Shown here in pieces: positions 21,616-22,492 of a stretch of 22,492 nt of DNA. The stretch is from contig NW_003143832.1 of assembly GCF_000003605.2 (NCBI RefSeq), positions 58,527 through 81,018 on the forward strand, written 5' to 3'. The notes beneath the pieces are model-generated. The model searched no databases and was not told the origin of the DNA. It saw only the letters and a list, made by a program, of their open reading frames with translations. The translations under genes and the position numbers were made by a program. Within the stretch, counting starts at the first letter, position 1. The number at the start of each line of letters is the position of its first letter. The DNA is from Saccoglossus kowalevskii (lineage: Eukaryota > Hemichordata > Enteropneusta > Harrimaniidae).

Positions 21616-21820
21616 TGGGATGTGTGTGTAGAACAGTGTGGGATATGTGTGTAGAACAATGTGAGAAATGTGTGTAGAACAATGTGGGATATGTGTGTAG
21701 AATGATGTGGGACGTGTGTAGAACGATGTGAGATGTGTGTGTAGAACAATGTGGGATAAGTGTGTAGAACAATGTGGGATATGTGTGTAGAACAATGTGG
21801 GATATGTGTGTAGAATGATG
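21616..21820. repeat. Minisatellite, nine copies of a 23-bp unit
   Basis: The consensus is TGGGATATGTGTGTAGAA followed by CAATG. Eight copies are 23 bp and the fifth is 21 bp (one GT-type deletion), 205 bp in all. Variants such as AATGATG versus AACAATG recur in copies 4 and 9, suggesting block duplication. The minus strand happens to stay open through the array, giving a repetitive His/Thr/Tyr frame that I regard as an artefact. Confidence 0.95.
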
Positions 21821-22085
21821 TGACGTTTGATGTCAGAGGTCGTACAATATATGTAAATTGTACAACCTTGCATAGTTTGAAGGAGATTCATGAGACGACT
21901 ACTCAGTTGTAAATACACCAGCAGAAACTGACACACGTGAAAAAAAAACGTCACAAATGTCATCCACAGCGAGGAATTTCTTCCGTTGTTGTTTGGACGT
22001 TCATCATTCGCAATATATTTAAATTTCTCAAAAAAACAAACAAAAAACGACCTCCGTTATTAGAAAGATGTTTAGATACATAAAA

Positions 22086-22296
22086 TACTGTAGAACACGT
22101 TGAAATAGCTGCATGCCATTTTAGCGGATTTAACTCTTGGCATGAATTAACAGAAGCTTAATTTAGCTAAAGTGTCGACTATCTCATTGTGAGAATATAC
22201 TTTCTGTTAAATTAGCTGCATATTGAATTAGCGAAATTGCAGATTAGCTAAAATAGCTAAAATAACATGCTAGCTAGAAAGACATGTTTTACAGTA
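22086..22296. mobile_element. 211-bp foldback MITE with TA target sites
   Basis: The ends are TACTGTAGAACACGT and, as reverse complement, TACTGTAAAACATGT. Similarity continues inward (TAGCTGCATGCC...ATTTTAGC against TAGCTAGCATGTT...ATTTTAGC) for about 40 bp. The centre is a TCTCA-TTG-TGAGA hairpin at 22182-22194, close to the midpoint, and inner arms AATTAACAGAAG and CTTTCTGTTAAATT also pair. The outermost TA on each side fits a TA duplication as made by Tc1/mariner-type transposases. There is no coding content. Confidence 0.8.
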
Positions 22297-22310
22297 GTTA
22301 CTGTCGAATT

Positions 22311-22421
<111 letters not shown>

Positions 22422-22469
22422 GGAATTTGAAGAGTCGAAACTACACTCAAGAGCGGAAAGCAGGATTTG

Positions 22470-22492
22470 TATATATATATGTATATATATAT
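22470..22492. repeat. TA-rich microsatellite at window end
   Basis: TATATATATATG followed by TATATATATAT runs off the end of the window. Confidence 0.85.

Noticed and set aside
21574-21963. 129-residue repetitive frame on the minus strand
   Set aside because: It is a translation of the 23-bp minisatellite plus its flanks. The repetition follows the DNA repeat, not a protein repeat.

Overview
The window looks like nuclear DNA from an invertebrate animal. It is AT-rich, gene-poor, and has GT-AG introns, A+T microsatellites, a minisatellite, a tRNA-derived repeat and a foldback MITE. The one gene I can support is a four-exon homeobox gene on the + strand. Its homeodomain, and the sequence on both sides of it, identify it as a Mox/Meox (Gax) orthologue. 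The species cannot be fixed from the sequence; a spiralian such as a mollusc is a guess.

Layout: 1-4169 is 5' intergenic DNA, promoter and 5' UTR, with hairpin-forming repeats and a CACGTG/TGACGTCA site near 540. The Meox coding exons lie at 4170-4271, 4710-5067, 9674-9855 and 14273-14476. The introns are 438, 4606 and 4417 bp. All donors and acceptors are GT and AG, and the phases (0, 1, 0) join into one 281-residue reading frame with the homeodomain at residues 171-230. The 3' UTR probably runs to a first AATAAA at 15035.

Intron 2 holds a GC-richer block (about 5860-6180), a second mixed block with a TATAAATA (8640-8830) and a GAT microsatellite. Intron 3 holds two strong inverted repeats (10733-10846), a triplicated 38-bp tRNA-like unit (11982-12095) and a CCAAT-containing block.

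From about 15.1 kb to the end I see no protein gene. This flank has several TGACGTCA sites, a CCGGTG tandem repeat beside a 16-bp palindrome, and a compact cluster at 18190-18360 (CArG box, DR1, TEAD-type site) that reads like a mesoderm or muscle enhancer. Beyond it are a diverged ~60-bp tandem repeat, a 23-bp minisatellite, a 211-bp foldback MITE and a long AAAG microsatellite.

I found no sign of a new multi-gene system. The interesting content is the gene structure, the candidate cis-regulatory elements and the repeats. Motif matches were read by eye and are inference unless stated otherwise.
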